DNA of 64,000 bases from Piliocolobus tephrosceles (Eukaryota; Chordata; Mammalia; Primates; Cercopithecidae). The position numbers and the translations under genes were made by a program. Shown one piece after another: positions 50,901 through 57,189 of the stretch. The notes under the pieces were generated by a model that saw only the letters and a program-made list of their open reading frames with translations, ran no database searches and was not told where the DNA came from. Each line of letters starts with the position of its first letter. Position 1 is the first letter of the stretch. Location of the stretch: the NCBI RefSeq assembly GCF_002776525.5, contig NC_045443.1, positions 44,718,953 through 44,782,952 on the forward strand. The letters run 5' to 3'.

Positions 50901-52082
50901 TAACTAGCTATGTTTAAAATTCTCACTATGTTATATTTTCTTATAAGAATTAATTTTAAAGTGTTTAAAAAGACCAATTTACCACCTTCACTTATAATAA
51001 TTATGTTTGAAAAGTTTAATTCATACTTTGATGAGTGTTGAACATTGTTCAGTCACAAGAAAAAAGTATTACCTAGAAATTCTAATTATACCTTTAATTT
51101 GCAATCCTAAACTCAAACTTCAAAAACGACCTATCTTCAGCCTTAGTACAATGAACCAGCAGTAATGCAAACGCAAACTGAACTGCCTCCATATTATGTA
51201 CAGTATGAAAAACCCAGCCATATTTAAATGCACTGTCTTAAAACTTTTGGTTGAACCTACGTACTATTTGCATTTTTATGACAATATGGTATGTTAATAT
51301 ATCATCAGTATATAACTACACATATTTTTATACACACACACCTCTATATATTTTATGATGTTAGTCATTTATTTACCTCTAAGTATTATCACATGATCAT
51401 CCTTTCGGTAACTATTCACTAAGCCTTAAAACATAGTAATATATTTAATTATTACAAAGACTTTTTGAAAAGCAGAATTTCTAAAAATATTGACAGTGAG
51501 CCGGGCATGGTGGCTCACGCCTGTAATCCCAGCACTTTGGGAGGCTGAGGTGGGTGGATCACTTGAGGTCAAGAGATTAAGACCATCCTGGCCAACATGA
51601 TGAAACCCCGTCTCTACTAAAAAAAAAAAAAAAGTAGCTGGGCATGGTGGTGCGCACCTGTAGTCCCAGTTACTCAGGAGGCTGAGGCAGGAGAATTGCC
51701 TGAACCCAGGAGGTGGAGGTTGCAGTGAGCCCAGATCGCACCACTGCACTCCAGTCTGGTGACACAGTGAGACTCCGTTGCAAAGAAAAAAACAAATAAA
51801 AAGAAAAAACAAATCGACAGTGAAGCAAATCACTTCAATTTCAGTATTTTCACAAAACATTTTTAAAAGTTATGCTTTATTTTTATAAAAATAGTTTTGG
51901 TGGATCTTAATTAGGAATTCTTAATTTACCTCTTCAGGAACACCATTCTGTCTTCTTAGTTCCATATCCTTTTGTTTAATGTCTTTTTCCCAGTTTTCTA
52001 AATCCCTCATAAAGTCTTGTAATTCTTCCGCATTTTGTTTCACTTGTAGTTGTAATTCGATTGCTTTATTTGCTGAAGTCAT
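13402..52082 (-). CDS. RPAP3: RPAP3, RNA polymerase II-associated protein 3, complete coding region in 16 exons
   Basis: Scaffold of the R2TP complex (RUVBL1-RUVBL2-PIH1D1-RPAP3), which with HSP90/HSP70 assembles RNA polymerase II, box C/D snoRNPs and PIKK kinases; mainly cytoplasmic. Coding exons in transcript order: 52082-51930, 50837-50697, 46979-46857, 45644-45517, 40344-40223, 38916-38846, 37716-37594, 36622-36495, 31292-31171, 29276-29206, 29096-28995, 19888-19650, 18641-18455, 17403-17306, 16630-16530, 13487-13402. They sum to 1995 nt, or 664 codons plus stop, with AG/GT borders and matching phases throughout. Domains by residue: charged N-terminus 1-98, acidic linker 99-139, TPR domain 1 about 133-246, TPR domain 2 about 281-394, PIH1D1-contact segment about 395-430, low-complexity linker, and C-terminal RUVBL2-binding domain about 535-655. 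The human protein, from memory, is 665 residues. The gene looks intact and functional. Confidence 0.97.
14670..14989 (-). mobile_element. Alu (reverse), 12-bp TSD
   Basis: Flanked by ggcagtttggta (14658-14669 and 14990-15001). The central A-rich linker is expanded (T run near 14848-14862). Confidence 0.95.
15190..15485 (-). mobile_element. Older Alu (reverse)
   Basis: Diverged AluJ-like body (caatcatggctcactg, gctgggactacagatgcac) with AT-rich flanks on both sides. Confidence 0.85.
16180..16320 (+). repeat. MIR SINE
   Basis: Clear tRNA-derived MIR core: gcctgggttcgaatcctagg, then ctcagtctcctcctccgtaa. Not a functional tRNA. Confidence 0.8.
16530..16630 (-). CDS. RPAP3: RPAP3 exon 16 (C-terminal domain; residues 603-637)
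   Basis: 101 nt, phase 2 to phase 1; acceptor TTTCAG, donor GTAAGT. It encodes EKEKPSLIFEILQRLSELKR and FDMAVMFMSETEKK, helices of the RPAP3_C fold. Confidence 0.95.
17086..17280. mobile_element. MITE (195 bp) with TIRs and TA duplication, next to RPAP3 exon 15
   Basis: Left end cagtaaatcctcacttaa and right end ttaagtgaggacttactg are near-perfect inverted repeats. TA flanks both ends (17084-17085, 17281-17282). It resembles the short Tigger-derived MER family elements. The element ends 20 bp from the exon 15 donor. Confidence 0.85.
17306..17403 (-). CDS. RPAP3: RPAP3 exon 15 (C-terminal domain; residues 571-603)
   Basis: 98 nt, phase 0 to phase 2; acceptor TTCAAG, donor GTAAGT (17305-17300). 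It encodes QIEPSLYPKLFQKNLDPDVF and an amphipathic helix (IIKILHDFYI). A 195-bp MITE ends 20 bp beyond the donor. Confidence 0.95.
17509..17765 (+). mobile_element. 5'-truncated Alu with perfect 14-bp TSD
   Basis: Begins in mid left arm (tttgggaggcc). Flanked by aaagaataactact at 17495-17508 and 17766-17779. Lies in RPAP3 intron 14. Confidence 0.95.
18455..18641 (-). CDS. RPAP3: RPAP3 exon 14 (residues 508-570)
   Basis: 187 nt, phase 2 to phase 0; acceptor TTTCAG, donor GTAAGA. It encodes PQASLKQDVCQSYSEK, then the linker LPPIPANSFQLESDFRQL and the first helix of the C-terminal domain (HMLFQYLK). This domain binds RUVBL2 in the R2TP ring. Confidence 0.94.
19650..19888 (-). CDS. RPAP3: RPAP3 exon 13 (low-complexity linker; residues 429-508)
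   Basis: 239 nt, the longest coding exon, phase 0 to phase 2; acceptor TTTTAG, donor GTGAGT. It encodes KPLKKVIIEETGN, then a Thr/Ala/Asn/Ser-rich stretch (STTAAAPENN, TGTTSKKNSSQDD) that is probably disordered and ends SDTSSL. It links the PIH1D1-contact segment to the C-terminal domain. Confidence 0.95.
20130..20480. repeat. Ancient interspersed repeat
   Basis: ggacttggatgccatggaag and gagtttggactctattctag belong to the same abundant mammalian family as 14290-14640 and 63260-63790. Name not assigned. Confidence 0.5.
22730..23029 (+). mobile_element. Alu (forward)
   Basis: Full-length: ggccaggcacggtggctca to an A-rich tail. Confidence 0.95.
23712..28915 (+). mobile_element. L1PA-type LINE-1, 5.2 kb, internally deleted 5'UTR, inactive, antisense in RPAP3 intron 12
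   Basis: Starts with a recognisable L1 5' end (ccaagatggccaaatagg) and finishes with the primate L1 3'UTR (acatggcacatgtatacc) and a short A tail. About 100 bp from its start the 5'UTR jumps to the last ~40 bp before ORF1, a deletion of roughly 700-800 bp with its junction near 23808. The ORF1 start codon is lost (AAG in place of ATG near 23847). ORF2 has many stops and frameshifts, for example near 26263, 26363 and 26748. The only ORF2 pieces still open are short, such as the reverse-transcriptase SPLLFNT...FADD region at 26872-27108. Divergence suggests a mid-age L1PA subfamily. Target-site duplications are not clear. Confidence 0.9.
28995..29096 (-). CDS. RPAP3: RPAP3 exon 12 (PIH1D1-contact segment, likely cassette; residues 395-428)
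   Basis: 102 nt, phase 0 at both ends, so skipping keeps the frame and removes exactly 34 residues. Acceptor TTCAAG, donor GTAAGT (28994-28989). It encodes ELIEKGHWDDVFLDSTQRQN and ends NPPHPGST. The human gene has a shorter isoform that, as I recall, lacks 34 residues here and fails to bind PIH1D1. The tail of an antisense L1 lies 74 bp past the donor. Confidence 0.95.
29206..29276 (-). CDS. RPAP3: RPAP3 exon 11 (TPR domain 2, capping helix; residues 371-394)
   Basis: 71 nt, phase 1 to phase 0; acceptor CTTTAG, donor GTAATG. It encodes DFETVLLLEPGNKQAVTEL and ends SKIKK, parallel to exon 7. A short 109-nt intron separates it from exon 12. Confidence 0.96.
29590..29975 (+). repeat. L1M 3' end fragment
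   Basis: aaagtattactcagccttaa ... gattccacttacataggcta ... gagccatatattgaaaaatg is typical of older L1M 3' sequence. Lies in RPAP3 intron 10. Confidence 0.75.
30080..30245 (+). repeat. L1 ORF2 fragment
   Basis: gaagctagaaaaatagcaaa ... ttggttctttgaaaagacta matches a conserved stretch of L1 ORF2. Confidence 0.6.
30485..30880 (+). repeat. Solitary LTR-like sequence
   Basis: Contains ataaataaagccttttctc followed by cctggtgtcacagtattggc, the poly(A)/R-U5 style of class I endogenous retrovirus LTRs. No internal viral genes adjoin it. Family name not assigned. Confidence 0.5.
31171..31292 (-). CDS. RPAP3: RPAP3 exon 10 (TPR domain 2, middle; residues 330-371)
   Basis: 122 nt, phase 2 to phase 1; acceptor CAATAG, donor GTAAGA. 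It encodes YEEAEKDCTQAILLDGSYSK and the AFARRGTAR helix. Clamp residues Lys350 and Arg354 keep the 148-residue offset from TPR domain 1. Confidence 0.96.
31640..32158 (+). repeat. L1M 3' end fragment
   Basis: gatgatggacacatggggtt ... ttttgtataagtttgaaaag and an A tail at 32147-32158. Lies in RPAP3 intron 9. Confidence 0.6.
32365..32885 (+). repeat. L2-type LINE 3' end
   Basis: caggataaagtcaaactgct ... aataaatgtttgctgaataa. Confidence 0.6.
34510..34803 (+). mobile_element. Alu (forward), 16-bp TSD
   Basis: taaaaatcagacattt (34493-34508) and taaaaatcagatattt (34804-34819) flank it. Inserted in the hAT-like element. Confidence 0.95.
34856..35304. repeat. Internal inverted repeat, arms 34856-34911 and 35248-35304
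   Basis: The inner 43-nt arms (34856-34898 and 35262-35304) share ACTATTCAGAATTACAGTA exactly and differ at about five positions elsewhere. Similarity continues into tgcttacttgca. The spacer is about 340 bp. Confidence 0.85.
35910..36197 (-). mobile_element. AluY-like (reverse), 16-bp TSD, next to a TA run
   Basis: aaaagtggggaaatat (35873-35888) and aaaagtgggaaaatat (36198-36213) flank it. A (TA)n tract at 35886-35909 lies between the TSD and the Alu T tail. Confidence 0.93.
36495..36622 (-). CDS. RPAP3: RPAP3 exon 9 (TPR domain 2, first part; residues 288-330)
   Basis: 128 nt, phase 0 to phase 2; acceptor CAACAG, donor GTAAGT. It begins GNGFFKEGKYERAIECYTRG and continues to PANRAMAYLKIQK. 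Clamp asparagines fall at 289 and 320, exactly 148 residues after their TPR domain 1 equivalents. In this family TPR domain 2 is the stronger HSP90 binder. Confidence 0.96.
37594..37716 (-). CDS. RPAP3: RPAP3 exon 8 (inter-TPR linker; residues 247-287)
   Basis: 123 nt, phase 0 at both ends; acceptor TCCTAG, weak donor GTAATC. It encodes a hydrophilic linker (ALASKENSYPEEAD) with an RSTGERK segment, then AISEKDR leading into TPR domain 2. The recalled human sequence has one extra residue near STEGERK, which would explain 664 versus 665 residues. It is the length and phase partner of exon 4. Confidence 0.95.
37945..38215 (+). repeat. L1 3' end fragment
   Basis: attctgacttataagtggga ... ctacctattgggtactatgc ... 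gtaccttttgaatctaaaat is primate/mammalian L1 3' sequence. In RPAP3 intron 7. Confidence 0.8.
38846..38916 (-). CDS. RPAP3: RPAP3 exon 7 (TPR domain 1, capping helix; residues 223-246)
   Basis: 71 nt, phase 1 to phase 0; acceptor CTCTTAG, donor GTAAAC. It encodes DYERVLELEPNNFEATNEL and ends RKINQ, the C-terminal capping helix of the first TPR domain. It matches exon 11 in length and phase. Confidence 0.95.
39068..39352 (-). mobile_element. Alu (reverse), perfect 16-bp TSD
   Basis: gccactgaactttctt occurs at 39052-39067 and 39353-39368. In RPAP3 intron 6. Confidence 0.95.
39471..39771 (+). mobile_element. Alu (forward)
   Basis: ggccaggcgcggtagctca to a 19-nt A tail. Forms an inverted pair with 39068-39352, 118 bp apart. 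Confidence 0.95.
39930..40050 (-). repeat. MIR SINE (reverse)
   Basis: cctattttacagatgagaaa ... tagctagtacttagtaac. Confidence 0.65.
40223..40344 (-). CDS. RPAP3: RPAP3 exon 6 (TPR domain 1, middle; residues 182-223)
   Basis: 122 nt, phase 2 to phase 1; acceptor TTGCAG, donor GTATTT. It encodes FAVAESDCNLAIAL followed by SYTKAYSRRGAARFALQKL. Lys202 and Arg206 complete the expected carboxylate clamp. It matches exon 10 in length and phase. Confidence 0.96.
40498..43015 (-). mobile_element. Tigger1-like DNA transposon, near full length, interrupted by an Alu
   Basis: About 2.2 kb of Tigger sequence plus a 308-bp Alu. Degraded terminal inverted repeats are visible: ...aagatattgtgggtttgattctag on the left and ...caataaaacaaggtatgcct on the right. 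The pogo-like transposase reads on the minus strand and is broken by many stops. The longest remnant, 40830-41021, encodes a piece with DQLLLMHEQRKWFLERE. It lies in RPAP3 intron 5, beginning 154 bp upstream of the exon 6 acceptor in transcript terms. Confidence 0.85.
42289..42596 (-). mobile_element. Alu (reverse) inside Tigger1, 12-bp TSD
   Basis: cactgtagggtt at 42277-42288 and 42597-42608. A (GTTT)n run at 42289-42310 extends the T tail. Confidence 0.96.
43020..44870 (+). repeat. L1M fragment (ORF2 end and 3'UTR)
   Basis: Starts immediately after the Tigger right end. ORF2-like text (atcaaaatcccagcaggata, ggcaatagaccagtgtaaag), then a 3'UTR containing an AG-rich tract (44281-44400). Old and full of stops. 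In RPAP3 intron 5. Confidence 0.75.
45517..45644 (-). CDS. RPAP3: RPAP3 exon 5 (TPR domain 1, first part; residues 140-182)
   Basis: 128 nt, phase 0 to phase 2; acceptor TTTCAG, donor GTAAGG. It begins GNKYFKQGKYDEAIDCYTKG, a classic TPR helix pair, and ends TNRASAYFRLK. Asn141 and Asn172 sit where carboxylate-clamp asparagines grip the C-terminal EEVD of HSP90/HSP70. It matches exon 9 in length and phase. Confidence 0.96.
45702..46197. mobile_element. Non-autonomous Tigger/mariner-class element (496 bp) with TIRs and TA duplication
   Basis: Left end cagttgacccttgaacaac and right end gttcaagggtaactg form imperfect terminal inverted repeats, flanked by TA on both sides (45700-45701, 46198-46199). 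A familiar mammalian interspersed DNA element; I do not assign its exact family name. It begins only 57 bp upstream of RPAP3 exon 5, just outside the likely branch-point region. Confidence 0.85.
46530..46700 (-). repeat. MIR SINE (reverse)
   Basis: attttacagatgagataact ... atttgaacccaggtaatctg. Confidence 0.75.
46857..46979 (-). CDS. RPAP3: RPAP3 exon 4 (acidic linker; residues 99-139)
   Basis: 123 nt, phase 0 at both ends; acceptor TTTTAG, weak donor GTACTA. It encodes an Asp/Glu/Ser-rich stretch (SLSQESESEEDG) with likely casein-kinase-2-type sites, then the first helix start (ALVLKEK) of TPR domain 1. It corresponds in length and phase to exon 8 in the second TPR block. Confidence 0.95.
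47425..47560 (-). repeat. MIR SINE (reverse)
   Basis: aataacctatgaggaaggta ... gaggtcactcagctagtaag. Confidence 0.7.
47766..48060 (-). mobile_element. Alu (reverse), diverged
   Basis: (ATTTTT)n-like tail, then gagacagcatctggctctg to cgtgagccaccacgatgacc. Confidence 0.93.
48890..49490 (+). repeat. L1M 3' end, interrupted by a truncated Alu
   Basis: aagacatccacacaatggaa ... gaacagtggtttcacaggtg ... ttatacctcagtaaaaatgt. The Alu at 49249-49356 splits it. In RPAP3 intron 3. Confidence 0.75.
49249..49356 (-). mobile_element. Severely 5'-truncated Alu (about 100 bp) with 8-bp TSD
   Basis: Only the right-arm part is present (gagacagagtcgcccaggc to gcctcagcctcccag). aatgttct flanks it at 49241-49248 and 49357-49364. 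Confidence 0.85.
50697..50837 (-). CDS. RPAP3: RPAP3 exon 3 (residues 52-98)
   Basis: 141 nt, phase 0 at both ends; acceptor CCTCAG, donor GTAAGT. It encodes NLPPIRNGN, then a strongly basic run (RKKKKGKAK) and the conserved YDYEAWAKLDV that leads to the first TPR block. The basic run resembles a nuclear-localisation or nucleic-acid contact patch, but that role is inference. Confidence 0.95.
51500..51807 (+). mobile_element. Alu (forward) with TSD
   Basis: Flanked by attgacagtga-like (51489-51499) and atcgacagtga (51813-51823). In RPAP3 intron 2, 120 bp from exon 2. Confidence 0.92.
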
Positions 52083-52088
52083 TATGGC
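51930..52088 (-). CDS. RPAP3: RPAP3 exon 2 (start codon; residues 1-51)
   Basis: The acceptor CTGCAG precedes GCCATAATG, so only six untranslated bases come before the start codon at 52082-52080. A at -3 gives a favourable context. The exon encodes MTSANKAIELQ and a charged helical stretch rich in Gln, Glu and Lys, ending GVPEE before donor GTAAAT. Coding part 153 nt, ending in phase 0. This is the known N-terminus of the family, so the upstream in-frame Met at 52106-52104 is intronic and not used. Confidence 0.95.
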
Positions 52089-52561
52089 CTGCAGAGTTTT
52101 GAACAACCAGCCTCTGATAAGAATAGGCCTATTTGGTTTATTTTTCTGAAAGCTAGCTAATTATTTTTTACCACTTCATAAGTGGCCAAGACACCTGGAC
52201 AGAAGAGAGCCAACTGATGCTGAACAAAAAAAACTCAATATAGTATTTTAAAAATAAATCAGTTGCTGAATAAACAAATGAAAAATAGACAAGTTTGAGC
52301 ATCCTTAAAAGGCAACATTAAAGAAAGGTAATTGGGAGAAAAATCACTGAAATTATCAAGCAGCCTGTGGTAGCAGACAGGCTAGGCTGCTCATCTCTGG
52401 AGTTGAGCAATTACCTCCTTTATTTCTTTTTCTTCCAACATTTAACTTCTAGTATGTGAAAGGCCCTGAATCAAGATTTAGGGATGCAAAAACAAGAAGA
52501 GGTCCCTTGTGTAGCAGAGAAGAAAAAAATATATAAAGTACCAGTAACAAAATACGTTAGG

Positions 52562-52786
52562 CAGGGTTTCTCAACCTTGGGACCACTGACATTTTGGGCC
52601 AAAAAAGTTGTCGTAAGAGTGCTGTCCTGTGCACTGCAGGATGGTTGGCAACATTTCTGTCCTCTACCAACCAGGTGCCAGGATCATCCCTTTCCCTCAT
52701 GGACTGTGACAACGAAGAATCCCAGACACTGCCAAATGTTCCCTGAGAGGTAACATTTGAACCCTGTGTGGTTGAGAACCCTGTGT
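52562..52786 (-). mobile_element. MER20-like hAT element
   Basis: Begins agggtttctcaaccttggg and ends gtggttgagaaccctg, imperfect inverted ends of a ~220-bp Charlie-type element. The interior (attttgggcc, gtcctgtgcactgcagga, ccaaatgttccc) fits MER20. Lies in RPAP3 intron 1. Confidence 0.65.
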
Positions 52787-53635
52787 GAGAGGTACGTACA
52801 GACGCTACGGAACTGACAGCAAAAAAATAGGTATGGATCAGATGGTAGGGTGGCAGAGTCAACGAAGGAGACCCCAGAGGTGTTGGAACTTAGCTGGATT
52901 TCAAAGGGGCCCACCAAGTGACTAACAGGGAGGAGAGGGCAGGCAGAGTGAGGAATTATAAAGGAGAATGAAGAAAGAGAAGATTAAAGAGGCGGACATG
53001 GGACAGACTTGAAATGGCAGGCCATGAGGTATAACCTATATTCTGAAAGTTATGTGAAAGTATCAAGGTAGTAAAATAAAAAGAACTTGATGACTGATTA
53101 GACTGAGGTGTTGGAGAACACAGAAAGACTCAAACAGAGGCCTAGATTTCTGGCTTGGGAGCCTGGTAAGATTACTGATGCCATTTTGAGTCAAGAAATA
53201 CAATGGTAAAAGGAAAAGAGGCATCTGTTGGAGGGCAAACAGAAAGTCAGATTATTTGTTTGGGATATGCTGAATTTGAGTGCTAATGGGGCGAGGAAAT
53301 ATTCCATAGGTAGCTATATAGGACTAGAGATAAATTCCGGTGTCACTAGCATAAAGGTAGAAGCTAGAATCAAGGATGTGGCCATGTTTAACCATTGTGA
53401 CAACTGGGGAATGGAGTGAACCTGGAGAACACTAAACGGAGGAAGAGATGCCAAGGAAGAAAAAAGTAGGCAGTAGCACCTAGACAGCTGGGACGAAAAC
53501 CTACACTGTACTGTTACAGATGACAAAAAATGAGTTCAAGAAAGTGAGAGAGGTTAGCAGTGCCAAATGGCACAGAGAATACATAGAGGGAAAGAAAGTG
53601 CATTATGTTTAGTCATATAAAGACTATTCAGAGTT

Positions 53636-53961
53636 GCTGGGCTTTTTTTTGTTTGTTTTGTTTTGTTTTTTTTTAAGACAGAGTCTCGCTCTGTCGCTGA
53701 GGCTGGAGTGCAGTGGCATGAACTCAGCTCACTGCAACCTCCACCTCCTAGGTTCAGGTGATTCTCCTGCCTCAGCCTCCCGAGTAGCTGGGATTACAGG
53801 TGCAGGCCACCACGCCCAGCTAATTTTTGTATTTTTTTTCAGTAAAGACGGGGTTTTACCATGTTGGCCAGGCTGGTCTGGAACTCATGACCTCAAGTGA
53901 TCCGCCCACCTCGGCCTTCCGAAGTGCTGGGTTTACAGGCATGAGACACTACGCCTGACCT
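53636..53961 (-). mobile_element. Alu (reverse), 12-bp TSD
   Basis: ctattcagagtt at 53624-53635 and 53962-53973. In RPAP3 intron 1. Confidence 0.95.
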
Positions 53962-54001
53962 CTATTCAGAGTTTCATTGAGATTTTTTTTAAAGGGCGGA
54001 A

Positions 54002-54281
54002 GGCCAACCGCTGTGGCTCATGCCTGTAATCCCGGCACTTTGGGAGGCAAAGGTTGGGGGGCAGGGGGAATAGCTTGTGCTCAAGAGTTCGAGATCAGGC
54101 TGGGCAACACTTCGAGATCCCCGTCTCTACCAAAAATACAAAAATCAGCCAGGTGTGGTGGCGGGTGCCTATAGTTCCAGCTACTCAGGAGGCTGAGGTG
54201 GGAGGATCGGAAGATGGAGGCTACACTGGGCGGTGATGGCCTCAGTGTACTCCAGCCTTGGACAAAAAAAAAAAAAAAAAA
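54002..54281 (+). mobile_element. Older Alu (forward)
   Basis: ggccaaccgctgtggctca to an 18-nt A tail. Only 40 bp from the reverse Alu at 53636-53961. Confidence 0.92.
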
Positions 54282-54739
54282 GGAGGGGGGAATGAAATGA
54301 GTTAAGCAAATGAAATTAGAGTACATTTGCCTTTGATAATGTAAGACCTGTTCTTGAGCATCGTCTGGGGGAAGAGGAACAAAGTAAAAGATACAGGAAA
54401 AAGGATGAGTGATGGGGCAAAGTCTCCAAAAAGGTGGAAGAGGATTCAAAGCTTGAGGGAGAGGGGAGAGAAGGTGGGAGGGAGAGAGACGGAATTAGAA
54501 AAACATTTGTTTAGGACAGTGAAAAATACCTCACTAAGAAGGGACAGTTGCAGATGCAGATAGGTCTTCTGACCCATAGCCTCAACAACTAAATTAGGTC
54601 TAAGTTTCTTTCAGGCAGTGTCCATGTTGGATCATACGTGTACATCTCATTCAAAACCAACACTGGTACAACGCTTTGTTGGGGACTCAACTAAATGAAT
54701 AAAAGCGCAACAAGTCAGTCAGATACTGATGGGGGTTAG

Positions 54740-55420
54740 ATGCTTTTCCATTTCACCCATCACCGCTGCTGCTCGAGCAGGCCCAAAAACTCTCCCAGGG
54801 ACCCTGCGATGGGGCAGGGGTGCGAGCCAGCAATCAGAAACTACCAGCGCTTGGGGTATCACTTTCACACGCGCAGTCCGGGGGAACGCCGCACACCCAC
54901 GCCGCAAGGGGGCGGGTCCCACCGCCGTCTTTGCGGGAGGGCGGCTCTGCCTTCCCTAGCGCTGCAAATCGCCCAATACCCCGGGCAGCAGAGTGGAGGA
55001 TCCGTTCGCAAAGCAGAGCGCGTAGGCCCGTGTGGCGAGGGCGAGCCCCTCCCGGAACGCGCACCCCGGGACGCCGCTACCCTGGACACCGACGCACTGC
55101 CTCAACGTGCGCCTCCACCGCTAGTCCTAGCCCGCCCCGCCTCACCGGTACCCATAACCGCTACCTCTCTTCCCACCGGCCACCCCAAGGATTTCCTACG
55201 CTGCTCCAGGCAGCGAGGACCGCAACGCCTGCTCACCTGACCAGGCCGTAACCCGCCGCACTGCAGCCCCGTCAGCCCCGCAGTGACTCACGCAGAGCCC
55301 CGCCTCCTGCGCTTTCCCACAAGTCCCCGCGGCCTCGCCCCGCCCCCTTTAGCCTGGGCTTGAGCGCGCGCAGGAAGTAAGCTTCGTGACTTCCGTCTCA
55401 GGATGGAACCAGCTTGGTGG
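54740..55420. promoter_or_regulatory. CpG island and RPAP3 promoter
   Basis: About 680 bp that is strikingly GC- and CpG-rich compared with the AT-rich surroundings. It contains a GC box (CCCCGCCC, 55338-55346) and ETS-type GGAA cores on both strands (AGGAAGT near 55372; ACGGAAGTC on the minus strand, 55396-55388). There is no TATA box at a sensible distance. This is typical of a housekeeping promoter. It lies immediately upstream of RPAP3 exon 1 and could fire in both directions, but no plus-strand gene is recognisable. Confidence 0.8.
55237..55330 (-). other. RPAP3: RPAP3 exon 1 (5'UTR), upstream end approximate
   Basis: On the minus strand CCTGGTCAG is followed by a strong donor GTGAGC (55236-55231) inside the CpG island. 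This is the best candidate for the non-coding first exon that splices to the acceptor at 52090-52089. The donor edge is read from sequence; the 5' edge (transcription start) is only estimated from the GC box and ETS-like sites just beyond it. Other donors in the island cannot be excluded. Confidence 0.6.
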
Positions 55421-56060
55421 CCTGAGGGTATGTAAAAGCAATACCTGAGCCTTCTGCCTGCTTCCAATATGACTAAACTTAATAGGGGATAACCCAAAAA
55501 CTGCAGGGTCATCCTGATTTTCTGATCTCCAAAACAATAAAACCTTGACTATTTGACTCCCTTCAAACAGTTTAAACTCTAATATTTACCTTGCTAATGT
55601 CTAACGATTTGTCTGACCTTTGTGAGTATAACAACATGTGAGGAAGTTACTGTTTTTCCACCATGAACAGACTACTGTCAACTGGTAATCCTGATAATTT
55701 TATGGTATTTTTTTTTTTCTTGAAGTACTGGTATTTGGCAAACTAGTCCTTCCGTCTAACTCCCTTGCATCTTTTGCAAGTAAACTCGTTTTCTGAGTGA
55801 ATCTATCTCTGAGTCTTTCTTTGACATGTGCCAGTGTTACACTCTGTCTTTATATATGCCCTGGCTTACAGAGAAAAAAGAACGAAACTTTTAACACTTT
55901 TTGCTTCTGCTTCCCGTGTGAGGGAGTCATCCTTGCAATGACAACTCTTAAACGAAAGCAAAACAAAAATAACTGCAGAAGTCCACAAAAGCAAACACAA
56001 ACAAATGAAACTTTTCATTTAAAACAGGACTGTAACCTCAAATATTATCCTCAGAATCCA
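55421..56060. other. RPAP3 upstream flank, nothing recognised
   Basis: AT-rich sequence directly beyond the CpG island. No exon or named repeat seen. Confidence 0.4.
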
Positions 56061-56061
56061 G

Positions 56062-56118
56062 ATCGGTGGTTCTGTCTTGACTGAACTTTGGAATCACTTA
56101 GGGAGTGTATACATATAC

Positions 56119-56157
<39 letters not shown>

Positions 56158-56280
56158 CTGATTTCTGTGTCCTATCCCAGAGATTCTGATGTAACTAGTC
56201 TTGAGTGAAGCCAATCAGAATTTTTTAAAGCATAGGATACAGCTGTGCGTTTGAAGCTGGAAGCCACTAACCCAGGCGCT
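56062..56280 (+). mobile_element. MER5A-like hAT element with embedded GT microsatellite
   Basis: Starts ggtggttctgtcttgactg and contains cccagagattctgatgtaac, characteristic of the small hAT-Charlie MER5 family. A (GT)n run at 56119-56154 has expanded inside it. Confidence 0.65.
56119..56154. repeat. (GT)n microsatellite
   Basis: About 15 GT units with one early interruption; likely length-polymorphic. Confidence 0.9.
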
Positions 56281-57177
56281 GATCAATGAAGAACTAGGCT
56301 GGGGTCCTCTCTTACAAGGTCATATCATTAGCACATCCTTCCCATTGTTTAATTATTGGTATCTTTATATTTTAAAATCATGGTAGTCAAATCATTAAGT
56401 GTATGTCAAAGTATTTCTAATGAAATTATTCTTTGGTTGTATTAGGGAGATAGAGAACTTTTTAAGAATTTTTTGTTAAGTATTTAAAAACAAATATTGC
56501 TTGATTGGTGTTTTTAACAAAAGCAACCACATTTGGTTTATTAATTCTGGCAGAGTTGATTGAGATGAGAGATAAGGGACTAGCTGGCTACTCTGGTAAA
56601 ACCTCATAGACCATTAGGTGACCACTCTTTTCTCTCTCTCTTTTTCTCTCTCAAACCACATAATAATCAGAAGTAGCTTAATGAATATAGTCAAAGTGAG
56701 AAAAGTTAATCAAATGGTTTTGATGGTCATCATCACCTAATTCTGAGGCTCTTGCTGTCCCACAAAACCTGTGCCTGCAATGGCAGCCTTCTCTGCTGTG
56801 AGCTCAGACCGAGGCCACCTTAAGTTCTTTCCTAGATTCCATGCAGACCTCCCCACTTCTATTGGCAGTTATCTTCAAATGGATTTCAACAAAATGTGTA
56901 AATCATGCCTTTCTTTTGTGTCTGTTTTATTCATCTACTCCAGTCATCTCAATTGAACTTACCATTAATACCTAAATAGTTATTTTCAAAGAGACAAACC
57001 TCTTTATGTGTTTTATATGTTGAAATTGTAATGGTCAGTGGAAATAAACAGGAGTGTTTATTATTGCAACATTAAAATGCTGCAATTAATGATTGTAAAT
57101 GCTATTAATTTGAATATCCAAAACAATTATTGGGATCTTTCAAATAGTTAAAGAGTCTGACAGTTAATGTAAATCTT
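56281..57177. other. Intergenic, nothing recognised
   Basis: AT-rich. A short CT tract at 56628-56651. No coding signal. Confidence 0.4.
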
Positions 57178-57189
57178 AAAGGAAGTATT

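Larger units (their letters stand above)
52089..55236 (-). other. RPAP3: RPAP3 intron 1
   Basis: Contains the MER20-like element, the inverted Alu pair and the downstream half of the CpG island. 52800-53620 is purine-rich with old repeat character. Confidence 0.75.

Noticed and set aside
52083..52106. Upstream in-frame ATG for RPAP3 at 52106-52104
   Set aside because: It lies before the CTGCAG acceptor (52090-52089) and so is intronic; the family N-terminus starts at MTSANK.
52684..52917. Retroviral-looking short frames near 52560-52900
   Set aside because: They fall in a MER20-like hAT element and adjoining old repeat; no retroviral domains are present.
54740..55251. Overlapping plus-strand open frames of 166 and 143 codons across the CpG island
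   Set aside because: GC-rich DNA has few stop codons. The frames are Arg/Pro/Ala-rich low complexity, overlap in two frames, and match no family I know.
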